A DNA stretch of 17,900 bases from assembly GCA_964353115.1 (NCBI GenBank), contig CAYGUI010000026.1:1-17900 (forward strand), given 5' to 3'. Below, piece after piece: positions 1-8,140 of this stretch. The stretch comes from CAYGUI01 sp964353115 (lineage in GTDB: Bacteria; Pseudomonadota; Gammaproteobacteria; JAGOUU01). How positions within the stretch are numbered: the first letter of the stretch is position 1; every line of letters starts with the position of its first letter. A model generated the notes under the pieces. The model had not been told where the DNA came from. It saw only the letters and a list, made by a program, of their open reading frames with translations, and did not search any database. The position numbers and the translations under genes are program-made.

Positions 1-139
1 AAATAAAACTCTTGTTGCTGAATACCAAATTGATGAAAGTATTCTTGGCGGCCTTATTGCTCGTTATGGCGATAAAGTTGTTGATGGCTCTGTAATGGGC
101 CAATTAGAAAAATTAAAAGCAGAACTATTAATGGTGTAG
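1..139 (+). CDS. atpH: ATP synthase F1 subunit delta, C-terminal 45 residues (partial)
   Basis: The window opens inside a coding frame (codons from base 2) that ends at TAG 137-139. The visible tail carries the pattern DESILGGLIARYGDKVVDGS, which matches the C-terminal segment of F1 delta (OSCP-type) subunits, where a 'I-G-G-x-x-x-R-x-G-D-x-x-x-D-G-S' signature precedes a last helix. Delta links the F1 head to the peripheral stalk (b subunits) of the membrane ATP synthase. It lies 15 bases before atpA, as expected for the atp operon. The N-terminal part lies outside the window. Confidence 0.93.
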   Translation, partial: NKTLVAEYQIDESILGGLIARYGDKVVDGSVMGQLEKLKAELLMV

Positions 140-154
140 AGGAGAAAGTTTCCT

Positions 155-1705
155 ATGAGTATTAAACAGCTTAGTGCAACTGAAATTAGTAATATTATAG
201 AAAAGCAGATTGCAAAATTTAAAGACGTCACAGAATCACGTACAGAAGGAACAGTCGTTAAATTAACGGATGGTATTTGTCAGATATCCGGTTTAAGTGA
301 TGTAATGCTTGGTGAAATGCTTAAATTTCCAAATGAAATTTATGGTTTGGCATTAAATTTAGAAGAAGATTCAGTTGGTGCTGTAATTTTAGGAGATTAT
401 CGTAGTTTAAGTGAAGGCGATAAGGTTTATTGTACTGGAAAAATTCTTGAAGTTCCTGTTGGTCGTGAAATGCTAGGTCGTGTTGTTGATGGTCTTGGAA
501 ACCCAATAGATGGTAAGGGGGCGTTAAATACTAAACTAACATCTCCTGTTGAAAAAGTTGCTCCTGGTGTTATTGATCGTCAATCTGTAGATCAGCCTAT
601 GCAAACTGGCCTTAAAGCTGTTGATTCTTTAGTTCCTGTTGGTCGTGGTCAACGTGAGCTTATTATTGGTGATAGACAAACTGGTAAAACAGCCATAGCT
701 ATCGATGCAATAATTAATCAAAAGGATACAGGTGTTAAATGTATCTATGTTGCTATTGGTCAAAAGGCTTCTTCTGTGGCTGCGGTTGTTCGCAAATTAG
801 AAGAGCATGATGCACTTAAAAATACAATTGTAGTTGCAGCTACTGCTTCTGATCCAGCGGCTATGCAATTTTTAGCGCCATATGCGGGTTGTGCTATGGG
901 TGAATATTTCCGTGATCGTGGTGAAGATGCGTTAATCGTTTATGATGATTTAACTAAACAAGCTTGGGCTTATCGTCAAATATCATTATTATTACGTCGC
1001 CCTCCTGGTCGTGAGGCTTATCCTGGGGATGTTTTCTATTTGCATTCAAGATTATTAGAGCGCTCAGCTCGTGTTAATGCTGAATATGTTGAAAAAATTA
1101 CAAATGGTGAAGTCAAAGGTAAAACAGGCTCATTAACTGCATTACCAATTATTGAAACACAAGCTGGTGACGTTTCAGCTTTCGTTCCTACTAACGTTAT
1201 ATCTATCACCGATGGACAGATTTATTTAGAAACTGATTTATTTAATTCTGGTTTCCGTCCTGCTATTAATGCTGGTTTATCTGTTTCACGTGTAGGTGGT
1301 GCAGCACAGACTAAAATTGTTAAAAAATTGGGCGGAGGTATGCGTTTAGCTCTTGCTCAGTATCGTGAGCTTGAAGCTTTTGCACAATTTGCTTCTGATT
1401 TAGATGAAGCTACTCGTAAACAATTAGAGCGTGGTCAGCGCTTAATGGAAGTTGTTAAGCAAAAACAATATAGTCCATTAACCGTTGGTGAAATGAGCTT
1501 AAGCTTATTTGCTGCTAATGAAGGATTTCTTGATGATGTTGAAGTAAGTAAAGTTTTTTCTTTTGAAGAAACTTTAATTCAATTTGCTCGTGATAACTAT
1601 AATGAAGTTTTAGAAAAAGTTTCAAAGCATTGTAAATATGATGACGATGTAAAAAGTGATTTTACTAATATATTAACTGAATTTAAACAAAATCAAGTTT
1701 GGTAA
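155..1705 (+). CDS. atpA: ATP synthase F1 subunit alpha
   Basis: Alpha forms the non-catalytic half of the alpha3beta3 hexamer of the F1 ATP synthase on the cytoplasmic face of the inner membrane. At 516 residues it is close to the E. coli length of 513. An N-terminal beta-barrel domain (about 1-95) is followed by the nucleotide-binding domain with Walker A GDRQTGKT at 172-179, and then a helical C-terminal domain. The arginine finger that reaches into the catalytic beta site is Arg379 in VSRVGG. The protein ends in a tryptophan, and no key residue is missing. The ATG is well placed after a strong Shine-Dalgarno AGGAG at 140-144 that starts directly after the atpH stop codon, so translation is probably coupled to atpH. 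Base composition matches the neighbours. Confidence 0.99.
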   Translation: MSIKQLSATEISNIIEKQIAKFKDVTESRTEGTVVKLTDGICQISGLSDVMLGEMLKFPNEIYGLALNLEEDSVGAVILGDYRSLSEGDKVYCTGKILEVPVGREMLGRVVDGLGNPIDGKGALNTKLTSPVEKVAPGVIDRQSVDQPMQTGLKAVDSLVPVGRGQRELIIGDRQTGKTAIAIDAIINQKDTGVKCIYVAIGQKASSVAAVVRKLEEHDALKNTIVVAATASDPAAMQFLAPYAGCAMGEYFRDRGEDALIVYDDLTKQAWAYRQISLLLRRPPGREAYPGDVFYLHSRLLERSARVNAEYVEKITNGEVKGKTGSLTALPIIETQAGDVSAFVPTNVISITDGQIYLETDLFNSGFRPAINAGLSVSRVGGAAQTKIVKKLGGGMRLALAQYRELEAFAQFASDLDEATRKQLERGQRLMEVVKQKQYSPLTVGEMSLSLFAANEGFLDDVEVSKVFSFEETLIQFARDNYNEVLEKVSKHCKYDDDVKSDFTNILTEFKQNQVW

Positions 1706-1720
1706 TAACGAGTATAGTTT

Positions 1721-2584
1721 ATGGCGGCTGGAAAAGAGATACGTAAAAAAATAACAAGCGTTAAAAGTACGCAAAAAATTACTGGTGCAATGGAAATGGT
1801 TGCTGCTAGTAAAATGCGTAAAGCGCAAGAGCGCATGCTTGAGGCTAGGCCTTACGCTACACAAATTACAGATGTTATTCAGCGTGTTTCTAGTAGTAGT
1901 ATTGATTATAAGCATCCTTTTTTAGAAGAACGTGAAGAAAAAAATGTTGGTTATATAGTAATTTCAACAGATCGTGGTCTTTGTGGCGGTCTTAATTTTA
2001 ATTTATTCAAAAAAACTATAGAAAGTTTTAATGATAAAAATAGTAAAAATATAAATATAAAGACTTGTATTATTGGTAGTAAAGCAGCAGCTTTTTTTAA
2101 TCGTTTAAGAGATATTGATATTGTTGCTTCTGAAAAGAATATTGGTGAAAGTGTATCAACTTCTGATCTTATCGGTATTGTAAAAATAATGTTGGATAGT
2201 TTTGAAGAAAACAAAATAGATAAATTGTATGTAGTTTATAATAAATTTGTTAATACAATGACGCAACAACCAGTTGTTTCACAACTGTTGCCAATTAAGC
2301 AGGAAGAAAATTTAGAGAAAAAAAATAGCTGGGAATATTTATATGAACCTAGTATAGAAAGTGTTTTAGATATTTTATTAAAGCGTTATGTTGAATCTCA
2401 GGTATATCAAGCTGTTGTTGAAAATACAGCTTGTGAGCAAGCCGCGCGTATGGTTGCAATGAAAGCTGCTTCTGATAACGCTGCAGTTATAATTGAAGAT
2501 TTACAATTAGCTTATAATAAAGCTCGTCAGGCAGCAATTACACAGGAGTTATCTGAGATTGTTGCTGGGGCTGAAGCTGTATAA
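1721..2584 (+). CDS. atpG: ATP synthase F1 subunit gamma
   Basis: Gamma is the central rotor shaft that couples c-ring rotation to conformational changes in the alpha3beta3 head. The protein has 287 residues, the same as E. coli. The N-terminal helix with GKEIRKKITSVKSTQKITGAMEMVAASKM-type residues (3-31) and the C-terminal helix with NKARQAAITQELSEIVAGA form the antiparallel coiled coil. The central Rossmann-like part begins around residue 75 with the ISTDRGLCGGLN motif. The ATG lies 15 bases after the atpA stop. Only a weak ribosome binding site (ACGAG) is visible, which suggests coupling to atpA. The middle section, about residues 100-210, is richer in Lys, Asn and Ile than typical homologues, in line with the AT-rich genome. 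Confidence 0.98.
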   Translation: MAAGKEIRKKITSVKSTQKITGAMEMVAASKMRKAQERMLEARPYATQITDVIQRVSSSSIDYKHPFLEEREEKNVGYIVISTDRGLCGGLNFNLFKKTIESFNDKNSKNINIKTCIIGSKAAAFFNRLRDIDIVASEKNIGESVSTSDLIGIVKIMLDSFEENKIDKLYVVYNKFVNTMTQQPVVSQLLPIKQEENLEKKNSWEYLYEPSIESVLDILLKRYVESQVYQAVVENTACEQAARMVAMKAASDNAAVIIEDLQLAYNKARQAAITQELSEIVAGAEAV

Positions 2585-2591
2585 TTTGAGT

Positions 2592-2596
2592 GAGGT
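2592..2596 (+). promoter_or_regulatory. Ribosome binding site that decides the atpD start
   Basis: GAGGT lies 4 bases before ATG 2601, between the atpG stop (2582-2584) and atpD. It supports ATG 2601 over the upstream in-frame start at 2559, which has no family support. Confidence 0.6.
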
Positions 2597-2600
2597 AAAA

Positions 2601-3977
2601 ATGGGTATTGGAAAAGTAAAGAAAATTATTGGTGCGGTAGTAGACGTTGAATTTCCAAAAAACGCTGTGCCTAAAGTTTATGATGCATTAAATATTGCGT
2701 CAAATAATCTCACTTTAGAGGTTCAGCAGCAGATGGGTGATGGTGTTGTGCGTGCGATTGCTATGGGTTCTACTGATGGATTGCGCCGCGGAGCTGGTGT
2801 TACAAATACAGGCTCGCCGATTGAAGTTCCTACAGGAAAAGGAACTTTAGGACGTATTATGAATGTATTGGGTGAGTCTATAGATGAAATGGGCCCCATT
2901 AATTCTGAAAGCAAAATGCCAATTCATAGAAAGCCTCCGACATTCGCTGAGCAGGCATCAACAACTGAAGTTTTGGAAACAGGTATTAAAGTTATCGATT
3001 TAGTTGCTCCTTTTGCTAAGGGTGGTAAGGTTGGTTTATTCGGTGGTGCTGGTGTAGGTAAAACCGTTAACATGATGGAGCTTATCCGTAATATTGCAGC
3101 TGAGCATAGTGGTTATTCTGTATTTGCAGGTGTTGGTGAGCGTACTCGAGAAGGTAATGATTTTTATCATGAAATGAAAGAATCTAACGTTCTTGATAAA
3201 ATCGCGTTGGTTTATGGTCAAATGAATGAACCTCCTGGAAATAGATTACGTGTAGCGTTAACAGGCTTAACTATTGCAGAGGGTTTCAGAGATGAAGGAC
3301 GTGATGTATTATTATTTATTGATAATATATATCGTTATACGCTAGCTGGTGTTGAAGTATCAGCTCTACTTGGTCGTATGCCATCAGCTGTAGGGTATCA
3401 GCCGACACTTGCGGAAGAAATGGGGCAGTTACAAGAGCGTATTACTTCCACAAAGACAGGATCTATTACTTCTGTGCAGGCCGTTTATGTTCCTGCCGAT
3501 GATTTAACTGATCCATCTCCGGCAACTACTTTCTCTCACTTAGATGCAACAGTTGTATTATCACGACAAATTGCAGAGCTAGGTATTTATCCAGCGGTTG
3601 ATCCATTAGACTCAACTTCTCGCCAGCTTGATCCGCAAATTATTGGTGAAGAGCATTATGATGTAACTCGTCGAGTACAAAAAACTTTGCAGCGTGAAAA
3701 AGAATTACGCGATATTATTGCAATTTTAGGTATGGATGAATTAGCTGAAGAAGATAAAAAAATAGTTTATCGTGCTCGTAAAATTCAAAAATTCTTGTCT
3801 CAGCCATTCTTTGTTGCAGAGGTATTTACTGGTGCTCCTGGTAAATATGTTCCTTTGAAGGAAACAATTAAAGGTTTTAAAGCGATTGTTGATGGTGAAT
3901 GTGATGATATGCCAGAGCAAGCTTTTTATATGGTTGGTACTTTAGATGAAGCTCGTGAGAAAGCAAAAAATATTTAA
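2601..3977 (+). CDS. atpD: ATP synthase F1 subunit beta
   Basis: Beta carries the catalytic nucleotide sites of F1. From the ATG at 2601 the protein has 458 residues and begins MGIGKVKKIIGAVVDVEF, which aligns with the start of E. coli AtpD (MATGKIVQVIGAVVDVEF). The catalytic signature is intact: Walker A GGAGVGKT at 148-155 with Lys154, the catalytic Glu180 in GERTREG, the LLFIDNIYR Walker B strand and the C-terminal DELAEED region. A longer in-frame start at 2559 lies inside atpG and would add 14 residues not found in the family. The 2601 start is preceded by GAGG, which supports it. The stop lies 6 bases before atpC and in the same reading frame. Confidence 0.98.
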   Translation: MGIGKVKKIIGAVVDVEFPKNAVPKVYDALNIASNNLTLEVQQQMGDGVVRAIAMGSTDGLRRGAGVTNTGSPIEVPTGKGTLGRIMNVLGESIDEMGPINSESKMPIHRKPPTFAEQASTTEVLETGIKVIDLVAPFAKGGKVGLFGGAGVGKTVNMMELIRNIAAEHSGYSVFAGVGERTREGNDFYHEMKESNVLDKIALVYGQMNEPPGNRLRVALTGLTIAEGFRDEGRDVLLFIDNIYRYTLAGVEVSALLGRMPSAVGYQPTLAEEMGQLQERITSTKTGSITSVQAVYVPADDLTDPSPATTFSHLDATVVLSRQIAELGIYPAVDPLDSTSRQLDPQIIGEEHYDVTRRVQKTLQREKELRDIIAILGMDELAEEDKKIVYRARKIQKFLSQPFFVAEVFTGAPGKYVPLKETIKGFKAIVDGECDDMPEQAFYMVGTLDEAREKAKNI

Positions 3978-3983
3978 AATATT

Positions 3984-4388
3984 ATGCAGATAGATATAGC
4001 AAGTAGTGATAAAAAACTTTATTCAGGAATAGCAAGCATGGTTATTGCCACTGCTGCTAATGGTGAAATTGGGTTTTTACCTGGTCATACGCCATATCTT
4101 GCAGAGCTTAAACCAGGAGATGTAAAAATTACTACAGAATCTGGTGGTGATGAAGTTTTTTATATTTCTGGTGGAGTTGTTGAAGTGCAGCCAAAAAGTG
4201 TTGTTATTTTAGCAGATGTTGCTGAGCGAGCTGAAGATTTAGATGAAGCTCGCGCACTTGCGGCAAAAGAAAAAGCTGAACAAAATATGGCTAACTATCA
4301 AGATAAAATGGACTATGCTGCTGCTAAGGCAGAATTAATTAGAGCTGTTGCTCAATTAAAAGCGATTCAAAAAATTAAAGGAAAATAA
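3984..4388 (+). CDS. atpC: ATP synthase F1 subunit epsilon
   Basis: Epsilon joins gamma to the c-ring and restrains ATP hydrolysis. The protein has 134 residues (E. coli 139). It contains the N-terminal beta sandwich with GEIGFLPGHTPYLAELKPG (about 27-45) and the FYISGGVVEVQP strand. A C-terminal two-helix region follows (DLDEARALAAKEKAEQ, then AKAELIRAVAQLKAIQKIKG), which in this family acts as the movable inhibitory element. The frame is shared with atpD: after the atpD TAA come only AAT ATT before ATG, so no earlier start is possible except ATT at 3981. No Shine-Dalgarno is visible, so translation probably depends on ribosomes finishing atpD. Low epsilon output would match its 1:3 ratio to beta. 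Confidence 0.97.
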   Translation: MQIDIASSDKKLYSGIASMVIATAANGEIGFLPGHTPYLAELKPGDVKITTESGGDEVFYISGGVVEVQPKSVVILADVAERAEDLDEARALAAKEKAEQNMANYQDKMDYAAAKAELIRAVAQLKAIQKIKGK

Positions 4389-4396
4389 TATAACCT

Positions 4397-5749
4397 ATGT
4401 CATTAGGAATTGTAATACTCGCAGCTGGACGCGGGACTCGTTTTAATTCAAATCAACCAAAAGTATTATTTGAACTAGCTGGTAAGCCTTTACTAGATTA
4501 TGTTTTATCAGCTGTTTCAGATATTGAAGCAAAAATTTATATAGTTTGTGGATATAAAGCTGATTTAGTGAAAAAAAGCTTTGAAGATAAAGATATTAAC
4601 TGGGTTAAGCAAGAAGAGTTAAAAGGAACAGGCCATGCTGTTATCCAAGTTCTTCCTCATTTAGATTCAAGCATTGATAGATTGTTGATTTTAAATGGTG
4701 ATGGACCTCTTATTTCTAACAATACATTAAAAAAATTAGTAGATGATACCAAAATTGATAATATTGGAATTGTTACTGCGCTATTGAAAGATCCTACGGG
4801 ATATGGCCGGATAATTCATAAAGATAAAAAAATATGTGCAATTGTTGAAGAATCTGAGGCAAGTGTTGAACAAAAAGAAATTGATGAAGTAAACGGGGGA
4901 ATTTATTTATTTCCCTTAAAGCCGTTGAAGCAATGGCTTGATAGTTTATCCTCGCATAATAATCAACAAGAATATTTTTTAACAGATGTTATTTATCATG
5001 CTTATCATGATGGCTCTGATATTAGTGCTGTTCATATTCACAGTAAAGAAGAGTTATTGGGAGTTAATTCTTTTTACCAATTATCAGAATTAGAAAGAAT
5101 TATTCAATCTCGACAGGCTCGTAAATTACAAGAGCAAGGTGTTTATATAATAGACAGTTCAAGATTTGATTTACGTGGTGAATTAGATTGTGGCAAGGAT
5201 ATTAAAATAGATATTAACAATCTATTCTTAGGAGTAAACAAAATAGGTGATGGAAGTGAAATCGGCGCTAATTGTATCTTAAAGAATGTTGAAATTGGAA
5301 AAAATGTGAAAATTTTGCCTTTTTGTCATTTAGAAGATGCAAAAATTTCTGATGATTGTATAGTTGGTCCATTTGCTAGATTGCGTCCTGGTGCTGAATT
5401 ATCTGAAGAAGTTCACATAGGAAATTTTGTTGAAATAAAAAAATCTCAGATAAATCAGGGATCTAAGATAGGTCATTTGACTTATATTGGTGATAGTGAA
5501 ATAGGAAGAAATGTTAATATTGGTGCTGGAACTATTACTTGTAATTATGATGGAAAAAACAAAAATAAAACTATAATTAAAGATAGCGCTTTTATTGGTT
5601 CAAATGTGTCTTTAGTTGCTCCAGTTGAAATTGGTGAGGGTGCTACCATAGGGGCTGGTTCTACTATTTCTAAAAGTGCGCCAAAAGATAAGTTAACTTT
5701 AGAGCGTAGTCAACAAATTGTTGTTGAGAACTGGGAGCGTAAAAAGTAA
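4397..5749 (+). CDS. glmU: Bifunctional GlcNAc-1-phosphate uridyltransferase / GlcN-1-phosphate acetyltransferase
   Basis: GlmU makes UDP-GlcNAc, the precursor of peptidoglycan and lipid A, in two steps: acetylation of glucosamine-1-phosphate from acetyl-CoA, then uridylation from UTP. The protein has 450 residues (E. coli 456). The N-terminal pyrophosphorylase domain shows LAAGRGTRFNSNQPKVL (8-24), the Lys at the end of that motif that contacts UTP phosphates, NGDGPLI and GTGHAV. The C-terminal half (about 245-440) is a left-handed beta-helix with hexapeptide repeats. It contains FARLRPGAEL, the catalytic-type His360 in GHLTYIGD and the NYDG loop. It starts 8 bases after atpC. A possible AAGGA lies inside the last atpC codons but is distant (14 bases). 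Its place between atpC and glmS is the standard gammaproteobacterial order. Confidence 0.98.
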   Translation: MSLGIVILAAGRGTRFNSNQPKVLFELAGKPLLDYVLSAVSDIEAKIYIVCGYKADLVKKSFEDKDINWVKQEELKGTGHAVIQVLPHLDSSIDRLLILNGDGPLISNNTLKKLVDDTKIDNIGIVTALLKDPTGYGRIIHKDKKICAIVEESEASVEQKEIDEVNGGIYLFPLKPLKQWLDSLSSHNNQQEYFLTDVIYHAYHDGSDISAVHIHSKEELLGVNSFYQLSELERIIQSRQARKLQEQGVYIIDSSRFDLRGELDCGKDIKIDINNLFLGVNKIGDGSEIGANCILKNVEIGKNVKILPFCHLEDAKISDDCIVGPFARLRPGAELSEEVHIGNFVEIKKSQINQGSKIGHLTYIGDSEIGRNVNIGAGTITCNYDGKNKNKTIIKDSAFIGSNVSLVAPVEIGEGATIGAGSTISKSAPKDKLTLERSQQIVVENWERKK

Positions 5750-5764
5750 ACTTTAAAAATTAAT

Positions 5765-7585
5765 ATGTGTGGAATTGTTGGAGCAGTAGAAAATAATAAT
5801 GTTGAGCCAACTTTAATCGCTGGCCTTGAGCTAATGGAATATCGCGGTTATGATTCTGCTGGTTGTGCTGTAATCAATAAAGAAAAAAAGATTGAATGCA
5901 TCAAAGCTGTAGGAAAAATAGCTAGTTTAAAGCAAAAGCTTGCAGGAAAAAAATTAGTTGGAAATATAGGAATTGCTCACACACGTTGGGCAACACATGG
6001 CGTTCCCAGTGAAGCTAATGCCCATCCTTTAATATCTGAAAATAAAATTGCAGTTGTTCATAACGGAATAATTGAGAATTATTTAGAATTAAAAAAAGAA
6101 TTAGAAAAAGAAGGCTTTAAATTTATTTCAGAAACTGATACGGAAATTATTGCTCACTTATTTAATGAAATATTATTAAAAGAAAAAGATCACAATAAAG
6201 CAATTATTAGTTTGCAGCAGAAACTTAAAGGATCATATGCTCTTGGTATTTTAGTCAGTGAATATCCGGATAGAATATTTGCAATCCGAAAAGGTAGCCC
6301 GCTAGTAATTGGGCTTGGAAATAAAGGCAATTATATTAGCTCGGATCAGTTGGCACTAATAGAAAAATCAGATAATTTTATTTTTCTTGAAGATGGGGAT
6401 TTTGCTGAAGTTTTCATTGATAAAGTTAATATTTATGATTCTAAAGGAAATAGGGTTGAGCGACCAATTAAAAAATCATCACTAAAATTTTATGGCAACT
6501 CTGATTTAGGAAATTTCCGTCATCATATGCAAAAGGAAATTTTTGAGCAGCCAAAAGTTATGCGCGATAATATAGCAGAGTATTTATCTGATGGAAAAAT
6601 AATACAGAATATTATTTCTAAAGATATTTTATCAAAAGCTGAGTTTGTACAAATAGTAGCTTGTGGGACTAGTTTTCATGCTGCGCTGATTGCTAAAGAA
6701 TGGATTGAAAAATATATTCGCATCCCTTGTTTTGTTGATGTTGCTAGTGAATTTCGTTCAAAAGATCCAATAATCCTTCCAAATTGTATTTTTATAACAG
6801 TGTCACAGTCTGGAGAGACTGCAGATACTTTATCAGCTCTTAAAAAAGTTAAAGATAAAGGTTACTTGACGACAGTTGCTATTTGTAATGTTCCAGGAAG
6901 TAGTTTAACGCGAGAATCTGATTTTACTTTGCTAACAAATGCAGGAGTTGAGATTGGAGTTGCATCAACAAAGGCTTTTACTGCGCAACTATTTTCTTTT
7001 TTAATTATTTTATATGAGTTAGCCGAAGCAAAAAATATTAAAAATAAAGATGTGATTGATCTAAATCAAGATTTATTATTATTGCCAGATTTATTAGACT
7101 CAGTTTTAGGTTTGGATGATGAAATAAAAAAAATAGCCGCAGATTTTGTTGATAAAAATAATGCATTATTTTTAGGTCGCGGGGCTATGCGCTATTTATC
7201 TTTTGAAGGTGCTTTAAAATTAAAAGAAATTTCTTATATTCATGCAGAGGCTTATCCTGGTGGCGAATTAAAACATGGTCCGCTGGCTTTGGTTGATAAA
7301 AATATGCCTGTGGTTGCAGTTGTGCCGGATGATGAAAATTTTTCTCGTATGATGTCAAATTTATCGGAAGTAGCGGCGCGTAATGGAAAAATTTATTTAT
7401 TTTCAGATAAAGAAGATTTAGATCTAAAAAAATATAAAATTATAAAAGTGCAGAAGAGTAAAAGCCTTTTAGATCCAATAGTTTACGCTATTCCATTGCA
7501 GTTATTATCTTATCATGTTGCGGTATTGCGCGGGACCGATATTGATAAACCACGTAATCTTGCTAAATCAGTAACGGTAGAATAA
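5765..7585 (+). CDS. glmS: Glutamine-fructose-6-phosphate aminotransferase (isomerizing)
   Basis: GlmS converts fructose-6-phosphate and glutamine to glucosamine-6-phosphate, the committed step of amino-sugar synthesis. At 606 residues it is near the E. coli length of 609. The N-terminal glutaminase starts with MCGIVGA, so the nucleophile is Cys2. HTRWATHG and the NGIIENY loop follow. The C-terminal half has two SIS sugar-phosphate isomerase domains, with CGTSFHA, SQSGETADT, AEAYPGGELKHGP and the family's closing DKPRNLAKSVTVE (catalytic-type Lys601). It starts 15 bases after glmU with no clear Shine-Dalgarno. That gap is too short for the extended, processed leader that small RNAs control in enterobacteria, and there is no room for a glmS ribozyme. 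Confidence 0.99.
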   Translation: MCGIVGAVENNNVEPTLIAGLELMEYRGYDSAGCAVINKEKKIECIKAVGKIASLKQKLAGKKLVGNIGIAHTRWATHGVPSEANAHPLISENKIAVVHNGIIENYLELKKELEKEGFKFISETDTEIIAHLFNEILLKEKDHNKAIISLQQKLKGSYALGILVSEYPDRIFAIRKGSPLVIGLGNKGNYISSDQLALIEKSDNFIFLEDGDFAEVFIDKVNIYDSKGNRVERPIKKSSLKFYGNSDLGNFRHHMQKEIFEQPKVMRDNIAEYLSDGKIIQNIISKDILSKAEFVQIVACGTSFHAALIAKEWIEKYIRIPCFVDVASEFRSKDPIILPNCIFITVSQSGETADTLSALKKVKDKGYLTTVAICNVPGSSLTRESDFTLLTNAGVEIGVASTKAFTAQLFSFLIILYELAEAKNIKNKDVIDLNQDLLLLPDLLDSVLGLDDEIKKIAADFVDKNNALFLGRGAMRYLSFEGALKLKEISYIHAEAYPGGELKHGPLALVDKNMPVVAVVPDDENFSRMMSNLSEVAARNGKIYLFSDKEDLDLKKYKIIKVQKSKSLLDPIVYAIPLQLLSYHVAVLRGTDIDKPRNLAKSVTVE

Positions 7586-7672
7586 TTGGATAATTTGTCT
7601 TATACTAGCTTAGTAGTGCGTAGTAATATGGAAGTTGTTTAATTTACTAATAAAATTTTAAGGATAAATATC

Positions 7673-8092
7673 ATGAAAAAAATTCTTTCAAAAATAGCTC
7701 TTGGTGCAGTTTGTTTATCTTCATTTGCAGCTGTAAGTTATGCTGATTCTGTTGATATGGTTGTTCATAACTTAATTAATAGCCCATCTAATGCTTCTCA
7801 TGATTCTCATTGGGGAAATCAAATTCCAGCTTGGCAATTAGGAAAAATGAATTGGGGTATGGTTGCTGCTGGATGTGCTCCTGAAACTGTTTGTGTTATG
7901 GGTGTATTTGCTGAAGTAACTTCTGCTCATCCCAGACATGTTGCTGATGTAACAGTTGATCTTACTAATGGTGGTGAAATAGTTGATGTAGTTAATATGA
8001 GCCATGAATATAAAGTTTGTAAAGCAGCTGATGATAATACAGAAGCTTTCTTAGTTAGAGATGGTAGTTTTGAATTTAAGAAATTCTGCTAA
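7673..8092 (+). CDS. Small exported four-cysteine protein, unknown function
   Basis: This encodes 139 residues that I do not recognise. The N-terminus is a clear Sec signal peptide: basic MKK, a hydrophobic stretch (about 8-20) and a likely cleavage after SYA at 22-24. The mature part of about 115 residues has four cysteines (68, 74, 116, 139), enough for two disulfides in the periplasm, and the last one is the final residue. Histidines and tryptophans cluster at about 43-61 (SHDSHWGN, PAWQLGKMNW). The ATG is supported by AAGGA at 7660-7664, one of the better ribosome binding sites here. The 87-base gap after glmS holds no intrinsic terminator and only a possible -10 (TATACT, 7601-7606) without a convincing -35. 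It could therefore be transcribed with glmS or alone, and a strong terminator follows. The signal peptide is certain by pattern; the function is open. Confidence 0.88.
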   Translation: MKKILSKIALGAVCLSSFAAVSYADSVDMVVHNLINSPSNASHDSHWGNQIPAWQLGKMNWGMVAAGCAPETVCVMGVFAEVTSAHPRHVADVTVDLTNGGEIVDVVNMSHEYKVCKAADDNTEAFLVRDGSFEFKKFC

Positions 8093-8114
8093 AATTTAAT
8101 CTAATTAAGTTTTG

Positions 8115-8140
8115 AAAGGGGGCTTAAAGCCCCCTTTTTT
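8115..8140 (+). terminator. Strong intrinsic terminator
   Basis: A perfect GC stem, GGGGGC at 8118-8123 with GCCCCC at 8129-8134 and loop TTAAA, is extended by AAA/TTT at its base and followed by six T (8135-8140). It ends transcription of the small exported protein gene and any read-through from atp-glm. On the minus strand the stem is followed only by TTTC, so it would work less well for the lipase gene, whose stop codon (8139-8141) overlaps the T tract. Confidence 0.93.

Noticed and set aside
2559..2600. Longer N-terminus for AtpD starting inside atpG
   Set aside because: The 14 extra residues have no counterpart in the family. ATG 2601 has a ribosome binding site and aligns with E. coli AtpD.
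7603..7615. Inverted repeat TACTA/TAGTA after glmS as a terminator
   Set aside because: The stem is only five AT-rich pairs with a 3-base loop and no T tract.
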